Assembly: GCA_900142905.1 (NCBI GenBank)
Contig: FSRV01000001.1
Location: 682,001 to 746,000, forward strand
Source of the DNA: Burkholderia sp. GAS332
Lineage (GTDB): Bacteria; Pseudomonadota; Gammaproteobacteria; Burkholderiales; Burkholderiaceae
DNA length: 64,000 nucleotides
Direction of reading: 5' to 3'
Part shown: positions 51,371-61,607 of the stretch, piece by piece
Position numbering within the stretch: the first letter of the stretch is position 1
Layout of the letters: each line of letters starts with the position of its first letter
The notes under the pieces: model-generated
Databases searched by the model: none
The model's input: only the letters and a program-made list of their open reading frames with translations
What the model was told of the DNA's origin: nothing
Made by a program: the position numbers and the translations under genes

Positions 51371-52777
51371 TTACTTTCCGGCTTCCTGGGTCGCGCGGGC
51401 TTCCTGCATCAGCGCCTCGATCTCGTCGGCCGCCACCGGGACGTCGCGTGTCATCAGCTCGCAGCCGGTGGGCGTGACGATCGCGTCGTCTTCGATGCGG
51501 ATACCGATGTTCCAGTAGCGCTCGGGCACACCTTCGGTCGGACGGATATACAGACCGGGCTCGACGGTCAGCGTCATCCCCGCCTGCAGGGTGCGCCACG
51601 GCAGTGCGCCCGCTTCGTCGCGCGGCGCGCCGCGTTCGCGGTAGTCGCCGACATCGTGCACATCCATGCCGAGCCAGTGGCCGGTACGGTGCATATAGAA
51701 CGGCGCATAGGCGCGCTCGGCGATTACGTCGTCGACCGAGGCGAACTTCGTGCGGTCGATGACGCCGGTATCGAGCAGACCCTGCGATAGCATCCGCACG
51801 GCGGCCTGATGCGGATCGTCGAAGGTCGCGCCGACGCGGGTGGCGTCGACGGCAGCCTGCTGCGCGGCCAGCACGATGTCGTACAGCTCGCGCTGCGCCG
51901 GCGTAAAGCGGCCGCTCGCCGGGAAGGTGCGGGTGATGTCGGATGCATAGCCGTCGAGTTCGCAGGCGGCGTCGATCAGGATCAGGTCACCGTCCTGGGC
52001 AATCGCGTTGCCGGCCGGGTAGTGCAGCACGCAGGCGTTCGCGCCCGCGGCGACGATCGACGTGTAGGCGGGCGCCTGCGCGCCGAATTTGCGGAATGTG
52101 TAGAGCAGTTCGGCTTCGAGTTCGTACTCGCGCACGCCGGGGTGGCAGGCGGCCATCGCACGGCGATGTGCTTGCGCGGAAATCTGTCCGGCGCGGCGCA
52201 TGATGGCGAGTTCGTGGGAATCTTTGACGAGCCGCATGTCGTCGAGCAAGGGGATCAGGTCATGCGCGACAGCGGGCGCGGCGACGCCGCCGCGGCCTTG
52301 GGCGCGCACGGCGTCGAGCCAGCCGCGCACCTGCTCGTCCAGTTGCGCCGAGGTGCCGAGCGCGTAATGCAGCGACGGCTTGTCGGCGAGAATGCGCGGC
52401 AATTGCGTATCGACTTCGCTTACCGCGAAGGCCGCGTCGAAGCCAAACGCCTCGCGCGCGCCGTCTGGCCCGAAACGGAAGCCTTCCCACGTCTCGCGCT
52501 CGACATTCTTCTCGCGGCAGAACAGGATCGAAGCCGGCTCGCCCGGCGCGGCGCTTGCGTCGAGCACCAGCAAAGCCTCAGGCTCGGTGAAGCCCGTCAG
52601 ATAGTAGAAGTAGCTATCGTGCCGGTAGGGGTAGTCGGCGTCCCGGTTACGCAGCTTTTCCGGCGCGGTGGGGACGATGGCGACGCCCCCGCCCGCTGCG
52701 CGCAGCGCGGCGAGTACGCGCTCGCGGCGCGTGCGGTAGACGTCGATGGCGATGGTGGGTTCGGTCGGCTGGTTCAT
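51371..52777 (-). CDS. pepP: Xaa-Pro aminopeptidase (PepP)
   Basis: PepP (468 residues) removes N-terminal residues preceding proline. It is an M24B metallopeptidase: the N-terminal creatinase-like domain starts RRERVLAALRAAGGGVAIVPTAP, and the metal ligands are in DAACELDGYASDITRTFP (two Asp), HRTGHWLGMDVHDVG (His), TVEPGLYI (Glu) and RIEDDAIVT (Glu). Length is normal. Its stop codon lies inside a short GGGTTACT repeat that runs to the ubiH start. Confidence 0.95.
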   Translation of the reverse strand: MNQPTEPTIAIDVYRTRRERVLAALRAAGGGVAIVPTAPEKLRNRDADYPYRHDSYFYYLTGFTEPEALLVLDASAAPGEPASILFCREKNVERETWEGFRFGPDGAREAFGFDAAFAVSEVDTQLPRILADKPSLHYALGTSAQLDEQVRGWLDAVRAQGRGGVAAPAVAHDLIPLLDDMRLVKDSHELAIMRRAGQISAQAHRRAMAACHPGVREYELEAELLYTFRKFGAQAPAYTSIVAAGANACVLHYPAGNAIAQDGDLILIDAACELDGYASDITRTFPASGRFTPAQRELYDIVLAAQQAAVDATRVGATFDDPHQAAVRMLSQGLLDTGVIDRTKFASVDDVIAERAYAPFYMHRTGHWLGMDVHDVGDYRERGAPRDEAGALPWRTLQAGMTLTVEPGLYIRPTEGVPERYWNIGIRIEDDAIVTPTGCELMTRDVPVAADEIEALMQEARATQEAGK

Positions 52778-53086
52778 CGTGCGATTGTAGCGCCCAATGC
52801 GGAGACTTATTTTGCACGGATACTGGTGTTCCAGGTGGTGGCGCCTGGCTGGCGCGGCAGACTAGCGCCGTACGCGGGTCAGGCGCGATGGCGGCCGCCC
52901 TCCGTGTCTGGCGCCTGTCTTTCAGTCAATCGGCCAATTAGCCTGGTAGACGCCTGGCGCACGGTGCGGCAATGTTGCTATCCATCCACAGCCAGCATTC
53001 ATGCGGCTTGCGAAGATACGGCGCTATGCTCGGGAACGACGCCGACCACTTATACTTTCGCCGAATTCAAGAAAAGGCAGATGGTA
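52778..53086. other. Intergenic region between pepP and the GST gene
   Basis: About 309 bases separate the divergent pepP and GST genes. The only promoter-like sign I see is TATACT at 53051-53056, without a good -35. GGCGC-rich motifs recur (GGCGCCTGGC, GTCTGGCGCCTGT), but no clear operator or small gene is visible. Confidence 0.5.
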
Positions 53087-53701
53087 ATGATGAAACTCAT
53101 CGGTTCGCTCGGCAGCCCGTTCGTGCGTAAGGCACGGGTCGTTCTGGCCGACAAGAAGATTGACTACGAACTCGTCCGCGAGAACGTTTGGGCGCCGGAG
53201 ACCACGATTCACACCTTCAATCCGCTTGGCAAGGTGCCGTGCCTCGTGATGGAAGACGGCGAAGCGGTATTCGACTCGCGGGTGATCTGCGAATACGTGG
53301 ATACGCTGTCGCCGGTCGGCAAGCTGATTCCGCCGTCCGGGCGCGAGCGCGTCGAAGTGCGCTGCTGGGAGGCGCTCGCCGACGGCATCCTTGACGCCGC
53401 GGTGCTGATTCGCCTTGAAGGCACCCAGCGCACGCCTGAGCAGCGCGTGGACGCGTGGGTGGCGCGGCAGCAACGCAAGATCGACGAAGGCCTGATCTCG
53501 ATGTCGCAGGGCTTGGGCAGCAAGCCGTGGTGCGCGGCCAATCACTACACGCTCGCGGACATCGCGTTGGGCTGCGCGCTGGGCTACCTCGATTTCCGCA
53601 TGCCCGAGTTGAACTGGCGCGAAGGGTATCCGAATCTGGACAAGCATTTCCAGAAGCTGTCCCTGCGTCAGTCGTTCATTGATACGGTGCCGGCGGATTG
53701 A
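53087..53701 (+). CDS. Glutathione S-transferase family protein
   Basis: The protein has about 204 residues. The N-terminal thioredoxin-like domain is MKLIGSLGSPFVRKARVVLADKKIDYEL with the cis-Pro region GKVPCLVMEDGEAVFDSRVICEYVD (glutathione-binding), and the C-terminal helical domain contains NHYTLADIALGCALGYLDFRMPEL. It resembles the YibF group of bacterial GSTs. The start could be 53081, 53087 or 53090; a GGAAAAGG-like site (AAAAGG) favours 53087. Substrate unknown. Confidence 0.88.
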   Translation: MMKLIGSLGSPFVRKARVVLADKKIDYELVRENVWAPETTIHTFNPLGKVPCLVMEDGEAVFDSRVICEYVDTLSPVGKLIPPSGRERVEVRCWEALADGILDAAVLIRLEGTQRTPEQRVDAWVARQQRKIDEGLISMSQGLGSKPWCAANHYTLADIALGCALGYLDFRMPELNWREGYPNLDKHFQKLSLRQSFIDTVPAD

Positions 53702-53731
53702 GCGCGAATCGGTAAAGCGGTACTTTTTTGC

Positions 53732-53770
53732 AAAACGCGCGCTCGGGGTATACCGGAGCGCGCGTTTTTT
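53732..53770. terminator. Terminator between the GST gene and lnt
   Basis: AAAACGCGCGCTC pairs with GAGCGCGCGTTTT, with a palindromic GGTATACC in the loop and T run after. It serves the convergent GST and lnt transcripts. Confidence 0.9.
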
Positions 53771-53857
53771 ACATGGGCTGGGATTGCCGCTGGGATTCAA
53801 CCGGAGCGTGGGGATACCGGGCCGGACTGCTTGCTGCTTAGGCAGTCCGGCTGAGGC

Positions 53858-55576
53858 TTACTGTTTGCCGTTCCGGCGCCGCATGATGCCCGGCCCGAAC
53901 GCAAAGCCGAACGCCAGCAGCAGCAACGAAACCGCCAGCACCGTGTTATTGCCGCTCGTCACATAGGGCGTACTGCCCGAAGTGCCTTGCACCGTCACAT
54001 CGAGCGAGCCGATCGTGTACGGCGTCAGGCGTCCGATCACCTTGCCGTTGGCGTCGATCGCGGCGGTCATGCCGGTGTTGGTGGCGCGCAGCATCGGCCG
54101 GCCGGTTTCCAGTGACCGCATGCGCGCGATCTGCAGATGCTGATCCAGGGCGATGGTGTCGCCGAACCAGGCGAGATTGGTCGAGTTGACCAGCACGCCT
54201 GCCGGCGTATCGCTCTCGCGGATGTTCCGCGCGATCTCTTCGCCGAAAATATCCTCGTAGCAGATGTCGACCGACACTGGCTGGTTGTGCACCATGAACG
54301 GCTTTTGCACCGGCGCGCCACGCGCGAAATCGCCGAGCGGAATATTCATCAGATTCACGAACCAGCGGAAGCCCCACGGCACGAATTCGCCGAACGGCAC
54401 GAGATGGTGTTTGTCGTAGCGATACACCTCGCGCGTGCCCGGTGTGACGCCGAACAGGCTGTTCGTATAGTCGATCACCTGGCCTTCCGGCGTGATGGTG
54501 CCGCCGATCGCACCGAACAGGATCGAGGTACCGGTCGTATCCGAGAAGTTGCGCACCGCCGAGGCGAACTGCGGCGGCAATTGCTGTGCGAGCACCGGAA
54601 TGGCGGTTTCCGGTGTGACGACCAGGTCGGCCGGCTTCGACGTGATCATCTGCTGATACTGGTCGATCGCGGCGCGCATGCCGGCTTCTTCGAACTTCAT
54701 TTCCTGTTTGACGTTGCCTTGCAGGAGGCGCACTGTCAGCGGCGCGTTGGCCGGCAGGGTCCATTGCACGAGCGGCAGCAGCAGGCCGGCCGCGATCAGC
54801 GCAAGCGCGATTCCCCCCGGCACGACGACGCCCGCCATACCGCGTTGGGCCCTATTGCCGGTATTTCCAGCACTGCTGACTGCGACCGCATCAAGCCGCC
54901 CGCGCGAAGGCAGCACCGGTGCCAGCGCCTGCACGATCAACGCCGCGACCAGCGCCAGCATCCAGCCGACGCCGTACACGCCCGCCACCGGTGCAAACCC
55001 GGCGAACGGGCCGTCTACCTGCGCATAACCGCTCGCGAGCCACGGAAAACCGGTGAATACAGTGCCGCGCAACCATTCACCGATCGCCCACGCGCTCGCA
55101 AAAGCCAGCGCGCCGTGCCAGGTCGGCGAGAACGGTTGGTTGGTGTCCGACGCGCCGTTGCGCGCGTGTCCCGCGCAGAACGACCAGATGCCCGCCGCGA
55201 GCGCCGGATACACCGCCAGATACAGCGAGAACAGGACAACCGCCGCGCCCGCGAGCGGCGCGGCCATGCCGCCGTAGTCGTGCATGCTGACGTACAGCCA
55301 CCACACACCGGTGGCGAAGTTGCCGAAGCCGAACGCGCCGCCCGTCAGCGCGGCGCTTTTCCAGCCGGTCGTGCGCGTGAGCCATGCGAAGAAGAACACG
55401 AAGATCACGAGTTCGAGCCAGCCGCCATGCGGCGTCGGTGCGAACGACAGCGTATTAGTCGCACCGGCGGCCAAAGCGACGAGGTAATGCCAGCGGGGCA
55501 GGGTACGGCCCCGTGCGTCTTGGCCGGCAGGGGCACTCACGCCGCGGCGCGAACGGGAAGTAATCGGGTCGGCCAT
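53858..55576 (-). CDS. lnt: Apolipoprotein N-acyltransferase
   Basis: Lnt (572 residues) adds the third acyl chain to lipoproteins in the inner membrane. The N-terminal half is hydrophobic (six or more helices, residues about 30-230) and the C-terminal half is a periplasmic nitrilase domain with the catalytic triad Glu (VVTPETAIPVL), Lys (YDKHHLVPFGEFVPWG) and Cys (SVDICYEDIFGEE). A final membrane helix closes the protein. It is last of the miaB-phoH-ybeY-corC-lnt series, 49 bases after corC. Confidence 0.95.
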   Translation of the reverse strand: MADPITSRSRRGVSAPAGQDARGRTLPRWHYLVALAAGATNTLSFAPTPHGGWLELVIFVFFFAWLTRTTGWKSAALTGGAFGFGNFATGVWWLYVSMHDYGGMAAPLAGAAVVLFSLYLAVYPALAAGIWSFCAGHARNGASDTNQPFSPTWHGALAFASAWAIGEWLRGTVFTGFPWLASGYAQVDGPFAGFAPVAGVYGVGWMLALVAALIVQALAPVLPSRGRLDAVAVSSAGNTGNRAQRGMAGVVVPGGIALALIAAGLLLPLVQWTLPANAPLTVRLLQGNVKQEMKFEEAGMRAAIDQYQQMITSKPADLVVTPETAIPVLAQQLPPQFASAVRNFSDTTGTSILFGAIGGTITPEGQVIDYTNSLFGVTPGTREVYRYDKHHLVPFGEFVPWGFRWFVNLMNIPLGDFARGAPVQKPFMVHNQPVSVDICYEDIFGEEIARNIRESDTPAGVLVNSTNLAWFGDTIALDQHLQIARMRSLETGRPMLRATNTGMTAAIDANGKVIGRLTPYTIGSLDVTVQGTSGSTPYVTSGNNTVLAVSLLLLAFGFAFGPGIMRRRNGKQ

Positions 55577-55625
55577 TGTTGCGCGGTCGGCGTGAGGAGT
55601 GGAAGAAGCGAAATAAAGAAACGGA

Positions 55626-56519
55626 TCAGGTCTGTACGTGCTGCGCTTCGCGCTCGCGCTGGCCGGCGAGCGGGTCGCGGCGCACCAGCAGCATGTGAAT
55701 CTGGCGGGCGTCGCCGCGCAGAATCTCGAAGATCAGATCGTCGAGGCGGACTTTTTCACCCCGATGCGGCACTCGTCCGAAATGATGCGTGACGAGCCCG
55801 CCGATCGTATCGACTTCGTCGTCCGAGTAATGCGTGCCGAAGGCCTCGTTGAACTGCTCGATCTCGGTGAGCGCGCGCACGCGGAAGCGGCCGTCCGGCG
55901 AGGCGATGATATTGCCGCTTTCCTCGTCGAAATCGTATTCGTCTTCGATATCGCCGACGATCTGTTCCAGCACGTCTTCAATCGTAATCAGGCCGGCCAC
56001 ACCGCCGTATTCGTCGACCACCACCGCTAGGTGATTGCGATTTACGCGGAAGTCGTGCAGCAGCACGTTCAGGCGCTTCGACTCCGGGATGAAGACGGCG
56101 GGGCGCAGCATGCCGCGCACGTCGAATTCGTCTTCAGCGTAGTAGCGCAGCAGGTCTTTCGCGAGCAGCACACCGATGATGTTGTCGCGATTGCCTTCGT
56201 AGACCGGATAGCGCGAGTGCGCCTTTTCCAGCACGTAGGGGATGAATTCGGCGGGATTGTCCGCGATGTTGATCGCGTCCATTTGAGCGCGCGGCACCAT
56301 GATGTCGCGGGCGCTGAGTTCGGACACCTGGAATACGCCCTCGATCATCGACAGCGAGTCGGCATCGATCAGGTTGCGTTCATGCGCGTCCTGCAGGATT
56401 TCCAGAAGTTCGGCGCGCGAGTCGGGCTCGGGCGAGATGAAGTCGGTCAAACGCTCGAGGAGTGAGCGTTTCTCTTGCGGTTTGTCGATTTGGCGTCGAC
56501 TGGGATACGTGTCGTTCAT
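55626..56519 (-). CDS. corC: CorC/HlyC-type transporter-associated protein
   Basis: The 297-residue protein has two CBS domains ([23 protein letters not shown], residues about 72-94, and [33 protein letters not shown]-like, about 160-190) and a C-terminal CorC_HlyC domain ([17 protein letters not shown]). There is no membrane segment in this short form, as in CorC/YbeX, linked to magnesium and cobalt resistance. The start at 56519 is chosen by the family N-terminus. It lies between lnt and the ChaC gene in the ybeY-corC-lnt cluster. Confidence 0.92.
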   Translation of the reverse strand: [297 protein letters not shown]

Positions 56520-56581
56520 GGTAGTGCGCCCGGCGAGGCTGGGCGCGCTGTTGCAGAGTATTAAGGATACACCAGGCACAT

Positions 56582-56600
56582 GGCAGGACCGTGTCCTGCC
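56582..56600. repeat. Perfect hairpin between the ChaC gene and corC
   Basis: GGCAGGAC and GTCCTGCC form an 8-bp stem around CGT, with outer complementary bases (ACACC / GGTGT). No T run follows on the minus strand, so it is not a standard terminator. Confidence 0.45.
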
Positions 56601-56724
56601 GGGCTGGGTGTGAGTGATGTGACAAATCCGCCCGGCCGCGTGCGGTGGACGTGGGTCAATCCTAACTGATTACGCGAGGAAAAGCGTTTTGGAGCAAAAA
56701 AGTCGGGTGGCCCTCGTGGTTGCC

Positions 56725-57405
56725 CTATTTCTGCCGGGCCTCGCGGCTTTCCTCGCGGCAACGCTCGAGCAGCGCTTCAAGCGCGCGGTCGGGCATACCG
56801 CTTTCGCGCAGCGCATGGACGGTGCGGCTGACATAGTCGAGCGTGGTGCCGTAGCGACCGCTCGCGCAGCCGAACACGGTTTTGACGACCTCGTCGCGCA
56901 GCTTCCCGGTGTAAGTCGGCACGTCGCGGCGCATCACGAACGCGAGCGCGTCGACGCGCCGGCCGTCGGCGAGCACACAGGGCAGCCACGCCGGCCGGTA
57001 CGAACCCATCGCCATTTCGCGGCGCCACAGCGCTTCCAGATGCGGCATCGCACCCTCGGCTGCGAGGCGGAAGGCAATGCCGGAGCACGAGCCGCCGCGA
57101 TCGAGCGCGAGCACGAGGCCCGGCTGTTCGGGCGTGCCGCGATTCACGCGCGACCACAGATACAGACCGCGGTGATAGCCGTGCACTTTCGAACGGGCCG
57201 CTTCGACGGTGGGCAGACCGGGATTCCAGATCAGCGAACCATAGCCGAACAGCCACAGATCGCTCTTGCGGTCCCAGTCGCGCAACGTGCATTCGAGCGA
57301 CGCGCGCAACTCTTCCTCCGTTAGCAGCCGCGATTCGCCGAGTGCGGGCGGATAGTCCGGGCAGGGCGTGTTTCGCGTATCGGCTTCAGGGGAGGACGTG
57401 CTCAC
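56725..57405 (-). CDS. chaC: ChaC-like gamma-glutamylcyclotransferase
   Basis: The 226-residue protein belongs to the ChaC group, which cleaves glutathione to 5-oxoproline and Cys-Gly. LWLFGYGSLIWNPG (residues about 50-63) is the substrate-binding motif, followed by RGLYLWSRVNRGTPEQPGLVLALDRGGSCSG and YRPAWLPCVL with the expected catalytic Glu region in ALWRREM. The first 40 residues are variable. It lies between ybeY and corC, which are usually adjacent; this is an insertion into the conserved cluster. Activity is inferred. Confidence 0.87.
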   Translation of the reverse strand: MSTSSPEADTRNTPCPDYPPALGESRLLTEEELRASLECTLRDWDRKSDLWLFGYGSLIWNPGLPTVEAARSKVHGYHRGLYLWSRVNRGTPEQPGLVLALDRGGSCSGIAFRLAAEGAMPHLEALWRREMAMGSYRPAWLPCVLADGRRVDALAFVMRRDVPTYTGKLRDEVVKTVFGCASGRYGTTLDYVSRTVHALRESGMPDRALEALLERCREESREARQK

Positions 57406-57433
57406 GGTGGTTTTCTAACGGTGATGGCAAAGA

Positions 57434-57895
57434 CTATTGATAAGGGTCCGGGAAACCGAGCTTGCCGAGGATTTCAGTCTCGATCGCTTCCATTTCCTCG
57501 GCCTCTTCCTCGACCTCGTGATCGTAGCCTTGCGCATGGAGGGTGCCGTGCACCAGCAGATGCGCGTAGTGCGCGATCAGCGGCTTACCCTGTTCGGCTG
57601 CTTCCTTTTCCACTACCGGGCAGCACAGGATCAGGTCGCCGGTCACCGGATCATCTTCCGATTCGGCGTACGCGAACGTCAGCACGTTGGTCGAATAGTC
57701 TTTGCCGCGATAGGTGCGGTTAAGCGTGCGGCCTTCTTCGGCGTCGACGAAACGCACGGTCAGCTCGCCGTCCGCGAAGAGCGCCGCCTTGATCCAGCCG
57801 GCCACGGTGGCGCGCGGCAGCAGCGCCTTGTGTTCCGGCCAGGTCTTGGCGGCGGGGAATTGCAGATTCAACGTCAGTTTCGGTGCGCGGCTCAT
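57434..57895 (-). CDS. ybeY: Endoribonuclease YbeY
   Basis: YbeY (153 residues) is a metal-dependent RNase for 16S rRNA maturation and ribosome quality control. The HGxLHxxGYDH zinc motif is [12 protein letters not shown] (residues about 116-127) and the core contains [19 protein letters not shown] and [11 protein letters not shown]. The start at 57895 gives [12 protein letters not shown]; an upstream extension has no family sequence. It lies 94 bases after phoH. Confidence 0.95.
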   Translation of the reverse strand: MSRAPKLTLNLQFPAAKTWPEHKALLPRATVAGWIKAALFADGELTVRFVDAEEGRTLNRTYRGKDYSTNVLTFAYAESEDDPVTGDLILCCPVVEKEAAEQGKPLIAHYAHLLVHGTLHAQGYDHEVEEEAEEMEAIETEILGKLGFPDPYQ

Positions 57896-57989
57896 GCGGT
57901 ATCGATGTGTTGCTGGGGTTGCAGCGGCAGATCCAGTGGTATTTGGTGCAATAAATGACGCAATAAGTGGCGCCAATTAGCGCCACAAA

Positions 57990-59063
57990 TTAACGAGAAT
58001 CCGCCGGATTGGCGGTTTTCTGCGAATGCGCATCGTACGCCTCCACAATTCGCGCGACCAGCGGATGCCGCACCACGTCGGCGCTCGTGAAACGCGTGAG
58101 CGCAATGCCACGCACGTCCGACAACACCTGCTGCGCTTCGATCAGCCCGCTCTTCGCGCCACGCGGCAAGTCGACCTGGGTCGTGTCGCCGGTGACCACC
58201 GCCTTCGAGCCGAAGCCGATCCGCGTGAGGAACATCTTCATCTGTTCGGGCGTGGTGTTCTGCGCCTCGTCGAGGATGATGAACGCGTGATTCAGCGTGC
58301 GGCCGCGCATGTAGGCGAGTGGCGCGATTTCGATCATCTGCCGCTCGAACATCTTGGCGGTCTTGTCGAAGCCGAGCAGGTCGTACAGCGCGTCGTACAG
58401 CGGACGCAGATACGGATCGACCTTCTGCGCCAGATCGCCCGGCAGAAAGCCGAGGCGCTCGCCCGCTTCGACGGCCGGACGCGTCAGCACGATGCGTTTG
58501 ACCTGATCGCGCTCCAGCGCGTCCACCGCGCAGGCCACCGCGAGATACGTCTTGCCCGTACCCGCCGGTCCAACCCCGAACGTCACGTCATGCGCGATGA
58601 TCTGCTTCAGATACTCGCGTTGCGCCGGCGTGCGGCCGCGCAGATCGGCGCGCCGCGTGTACAGCTTCGGGCCGAGTTCTTCGAGGTCGTCATCGCCGCT
58701 GTCGGCCGGTTGGTCGAACGGATGATCCGGGTTGCCGGGGAAACGCGAGTCGACCGTTTCCGCGCCATGGCCGTTGCCGTTCGCTCGATGATGCGCCGGG
58801 TGGCGCACTTCAACGAGCGCAAGCTGGATGTCGTCGACCGACAGCGGCTCCTGCGAGTTGTTGTAGAACCTTTCGAGCGCGGTGAGCGCGAGTTTCGCGC
58901 CGCGCCCGCGAATCGTGATGCGGTGGCCACGGCGTTGCAGCGTCACGTCGAGCGCCTGCTCGATCTGCCGCAGATTTTCGTCGAGCGGTCCGCAGAGGTT
59001 GGCGAGCCGCGCGTTGTCGTCGCGCGGTGCGGTGAATTCCAGATGCTGCTGAGTGGTCTTCAA
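57990..59063 (-). CDS. ybeZ: PhoH family ATPase
   Basis: The 357-residue protein has a PhoH/YbeZ domain. Walker A is [10 protein letters not shown] (residues about 160-169), and Walker B lies in [26 protein letters not shown]. PhoH-type proteins bind nucleotides, and YbeZ works with YbeY in ribosome maturation. The start is probably TTG at 59063, which gives [12 protein letters not shown], the usual opening; there is no in-frame ATG close by. It sits between miaB and ybeY, the standard order. Confidence 0.92.
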   Translation of the reverse strand: MKTTQQHLEFTAPRDDNARLANLCGPLDENLRQIEQALDVTLQRRGHRITIRGRGAKLALTALERFYNNSQEPLSVDDIQLALVEVRHPAHHRANGNGHGAETVDSRFPGNPDHPFDQPADSGDDDLEELGPKLYTRRADLRGRTPAQREYLKQIIAHDVTFGVGPAGTGKTYLAVACAVDALERDQVKRIVLTRPAVEAGERLGFLPGDLAQKVDPYLRPLYDALYDLLGFDKTAKMFERQMIEIAPLAYMRGRTLNHAFIILDEAQNTTPEQMKMFLTRIGFGSKAVVTGDTTQVDLPRGAKSGLIEAQQVLSDVRGIALTRFTSADVVRHPLVARIVEAYDAHSQKTANPADSR

Positions 59064-59109
59064 GGCGGAGGATCGATCCTGTCGGGTTCGTGACGCTGGC
59101 TGGCGTCGC

Positions 59110-60483
59110 TCAGTGGGTGGTCGCGGGCGCGTCGTCGTGCACCAGCACGAGCTCGCCACGCAACGAATGTGGGTACGCATGGACGATTTTCACGTCCACC
59201 ATCTGGCCGATCAGCCGCGCGTGCGACGCGATCGGCGCCGGGAAATTCACCACGCGGTTGTTCTCGGTGCGGCCCGCGAGTTCATTCGGGTCCTTGCGCG
59301 CCGGGCGCTCGACCAGAATCCGCTCGACCTTGCCGACCATCGAATCGCTAATGCGCTGCACGTTTTCTTCGATCGTAGCCTGCAGATGGTATAGACGCTT
59401 GAGTTTCACTTCGTGCGGCGTGTCGTCGTGCAGATTCGCGGCCGGCGTGCCGGGACGCGGGCTGTAGATGAACGAGAAGCTGGTGTCGTACTTCATCTCG
59501 TGGATCAACGCCATCATCTTGTCGAAGTCTTCTTCCGTCTCGCCAGGGAAGCCGACGATCATGTCGGTCGACAAAGACAGGTCCGGGCGGATCGCGCGCA
59601 GCTTGCGGATCACGGACTTGTATTCGAGCACCGTGTAGCCGCGCTTCATCGCCATCAGGATGCGGTCGGAGCCGTGCTGCACCGGCAGATGCAGGTGGCT
59701 GACGAGCTTCGGCACCTTGGCGTAGGTGTCGATCAGGCGCTGCGTGAACTCCTTCGGATGCGACGTGGTGTAGCGAATCCGTTCGATGCCCGGAATATCC
59801 GCGACGTATTCGATCAACTGAGCGAAGTCGGCGATTTCGCTCGAGCCCAGCGTAATGCCGGCACGGTAGGCATTCACGTTCTGACCGAGCAGCGTGACTT
59901 CACGCACGCCCTGGTCGGCGAGACCGGCGATTTCGGTTAGCACGTCGTCCAGCGGACGCGACACTTCTTCACCGCGCGTGTACGGCACGACGCAGTAGCT
60001 GCAGTACTTGCTGCAACCTTCCATGATCGACACGAACGCGCTCGCGCCATCGACGCGCGCCGGCGGCAGGTGATCGAACTTTTCGATTTCCGGGAAAGAG
60101 ATGTCGACCTGGGCGCGGCCGCTTTCGCGGCGCTTGTCGATCATTTGCGGCAGACGGTGCAGCGTTTGCGGACCGAATACCAGATCGACATACGGTGCGC
60201 GCGCCACGATCGACGCGCCTTCCTGGCTCGCCACGCAACCGCCCACGCCGATGATCAGATTCGGGTTCGCTTCTTTCAACTCGCGCACACGACCGAGTTC
60301 GGAGAAAACTTTCTCCTGAGCTTTTTCGCGTACCGAGCAGGTGTTGAAGAGAATGACGTCCGCGTCTTCCGGGGTGTCGGTCTTGACGAGGCCTTCAGCC
60401 GCGCCGAGTACGTCGACCATCTTGTCGGAGTCGTACTCGTTCATCTGGCAGCCGTAGGTCTTTACATAAACTTTCTTGGTCAT
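59110..60483 (-). CDS. miaB: tRNA-2-methylthio-N6-dimethylallyladenosine synthase MiaB
   Basis: MiaB (457 residues) adds the methylthio group to i6A37 of tRNA. The N-terminal UPF0004 domain has three cysteines (Cys12, Cys49, Cys83), the radical-SAM CxxxCxxC is Cys157, Cys161, Cys164 ([10 protein letters not shown]), and a C-terminal TRAM domain follows (residues about 375-445). All six cluster ligands are present and in the enterobacterial positions. It is first of the miaB-phoH-ybeY-corC-lnt series. Confidence 0.97.
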   Translation of the reverse strand: MTKKVYVKTYGCQMNEYDSDKMVDVLGAAEGLVKTDTPEDADVILFNTCSVREKAQEKVFSELGRVRELKEANPNLIIGVGGCVASQEGASIVARAPYVDLVFGPQTLHRLPQMIDKRRESGRAQVDISFPEIEKFDHLPPARVDGASAFVSIMEGCSKYCSYCVVPYTRGEEVSRPLDDVLTEIAGLADQGVREVTLLGQNVNAYRAGITLGSSEIADFAQLIEYVADIPGIERIRYTTSHPKEFTQRLIDTYAKVPKLVSHLHLPVQHGSDRILMAMKRGYTVLEYKSVIRKLRAIRPDLSLSTDMIVGFPGETEEDFDKMMALIHEMKYDTSFSFIYSPRPGTPAANLHDDTPHEVKLKRLYHLQATIEENVQRISDSMVGKVERILVERPARKDPNELAGRTENNRVVNFPAPIASHARLIGQMVDVKIVHAYPHSLRGELVLVHDDAPATTH

Positions 60484-60623
60484 CGATTTTCGCCGGTCGC
60501 AGTGGTTAACCTGGGGGCGTCATTTATAGGTGAAGTGGGGTCAAACGTGCGGGTGGTATGCGGATCGGCCGCCGGGCGGCGCTTCTGGCCACGTTCTATG
60601 CACGTTTGCAGCGTAGCTCAATA

Positions 60624-61607
60624 TTATAGCCCTTCATCGGATGCGGTTTCCGCCCCGTCCGTTGCTCGCGACCGCTCCGGCGGCAAGCCCAGCAGGCCTT
60701 CCAGTTCGTCCGATACCTGCGCGAAGCGTTCGGTCAGGAAATCCAGCAGCACGCGCACGCGCGGCGCCATGAAACGGTTGCGGTGGTAGAGCGCGTGGAG
60801 CGGCGCGTCCGGATAGCGCCATTCGGGCAGCAGGATTTTCAGGCAGTCGCCCCGCAAGTCCGCTTCCACGTCCCACATCGACTTGATGACGATCCCGTAG
60901 CCGCGCCGTGCCCATTCGCGGGCTACGGCGCCGTCGTTGGTTTCGCGGGAGGTCTCGAACGGCACCGTGTAGTGCTGCACCTCGTCGCCGCGTGTGAACC
61001 GCCATTCGTTGACCGGACCGGATGCGGTGCCGAGCACGATGCAGTCGAAATTCACCAGATCGTGCGGATCCTTCGGTTCGCCCTTGCGTGCGATGTAGTC
61101 CGGCGATGCGCACAGCACGCGCCGGTTCGGCGCCAGCTTGCGGGCCACGAGCGAGCTGTCTTGCGGCACGCCGAAGCGGATCGCCAGATCGATGTCTTCC
61201 TGCACCAGATTCGATAGCGAGTCCGACAGCGTCAGCGCGAACGTCACCTCGGGGTAGAGCGCGTTGAACTCGTCGAGCCAGTGCATCAGCAGATTGCGGC
61301 CGAAGTCCGACGTTGCCGAGATTCGCACCTTGCCGCGCACTACGCCCTGGCCGGCTTGCAGCGCGGCTTCCGCGTCGTCGAGCGATTGCAGCGCCTGGCG
61401 GCAGCAATTCAGGTAGAGGCGGCCTTCGTCCGTGAGCCTTAACTGACGGGTGGTGCGCTCGAACAGGCGCGCTTTCAGGCCGGCTTCGAGTTTGGCCAGC
61501 CGCGCGCTGGCGGCGGCCGGCGTCAGGCCCATCTTGCGGCCCGCCGCCGACAGGCTGCCTTGTTGCGCCGCTTCGACGAACAGACGGATGTCACCGAGGT
61601 TATCCAT
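60624..61607 (-). CDS. LysR-family transcriptional regulator
   Basis: The 327-residue protein has a LysR helix-turn-helix (residues about 4-62: DIRLFVEAAQQGSLSAAGRKMGLTPAAASARLAKLE) and a substrate-binding domain with the CrgA/LysR-type VRISATSDFGRNLLMHWLDEF segment. The type that works on aromatic or toxic compounds is common for this subgroup. It is divergent from a VOC protein and an MFS exporter. A perfect TTTCAAA-ATAA-TTTGAAA dyad lies seven bases in front of its start and is a likely site for it. Inducer unknown. Confidence 0.87.
   Translation of the reverse strand: MDNLGDIRLFVEAAQQGSLSAAGRKMGLTPAAASARLAKLEAGLKARLFERTTRQLRLTDEGRLYLNCCRQALQSLDDAEAALQAGQGVVRGKVRISATSDFGRNLLMHWLDEFNALYPEVTFALTLSDSLSNLVQEDIDLAIRFGVPQDSSLVARKLAPNRRVLCASPDYIARKGEPKDPHDLVNFDCIVLGTASGPVNEWRFTRGDEVQHYTVPFETSRETNDGAVAREWARRGYGIVIKSMWDVEADLRGDCLKILLPEWRYPDAPLHALYHRNRFMAPRVRVLLDFLTERFAQVSDELEGLLGLPPERSRATDGAETASDEGL

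Noticed and set aside
51809..53701. A 630-codon plus-strand frame ending in the GST
   Set aside because: Only its last 204 codons match a family; the rest is antisense to pepP. The GST starts near 53087.
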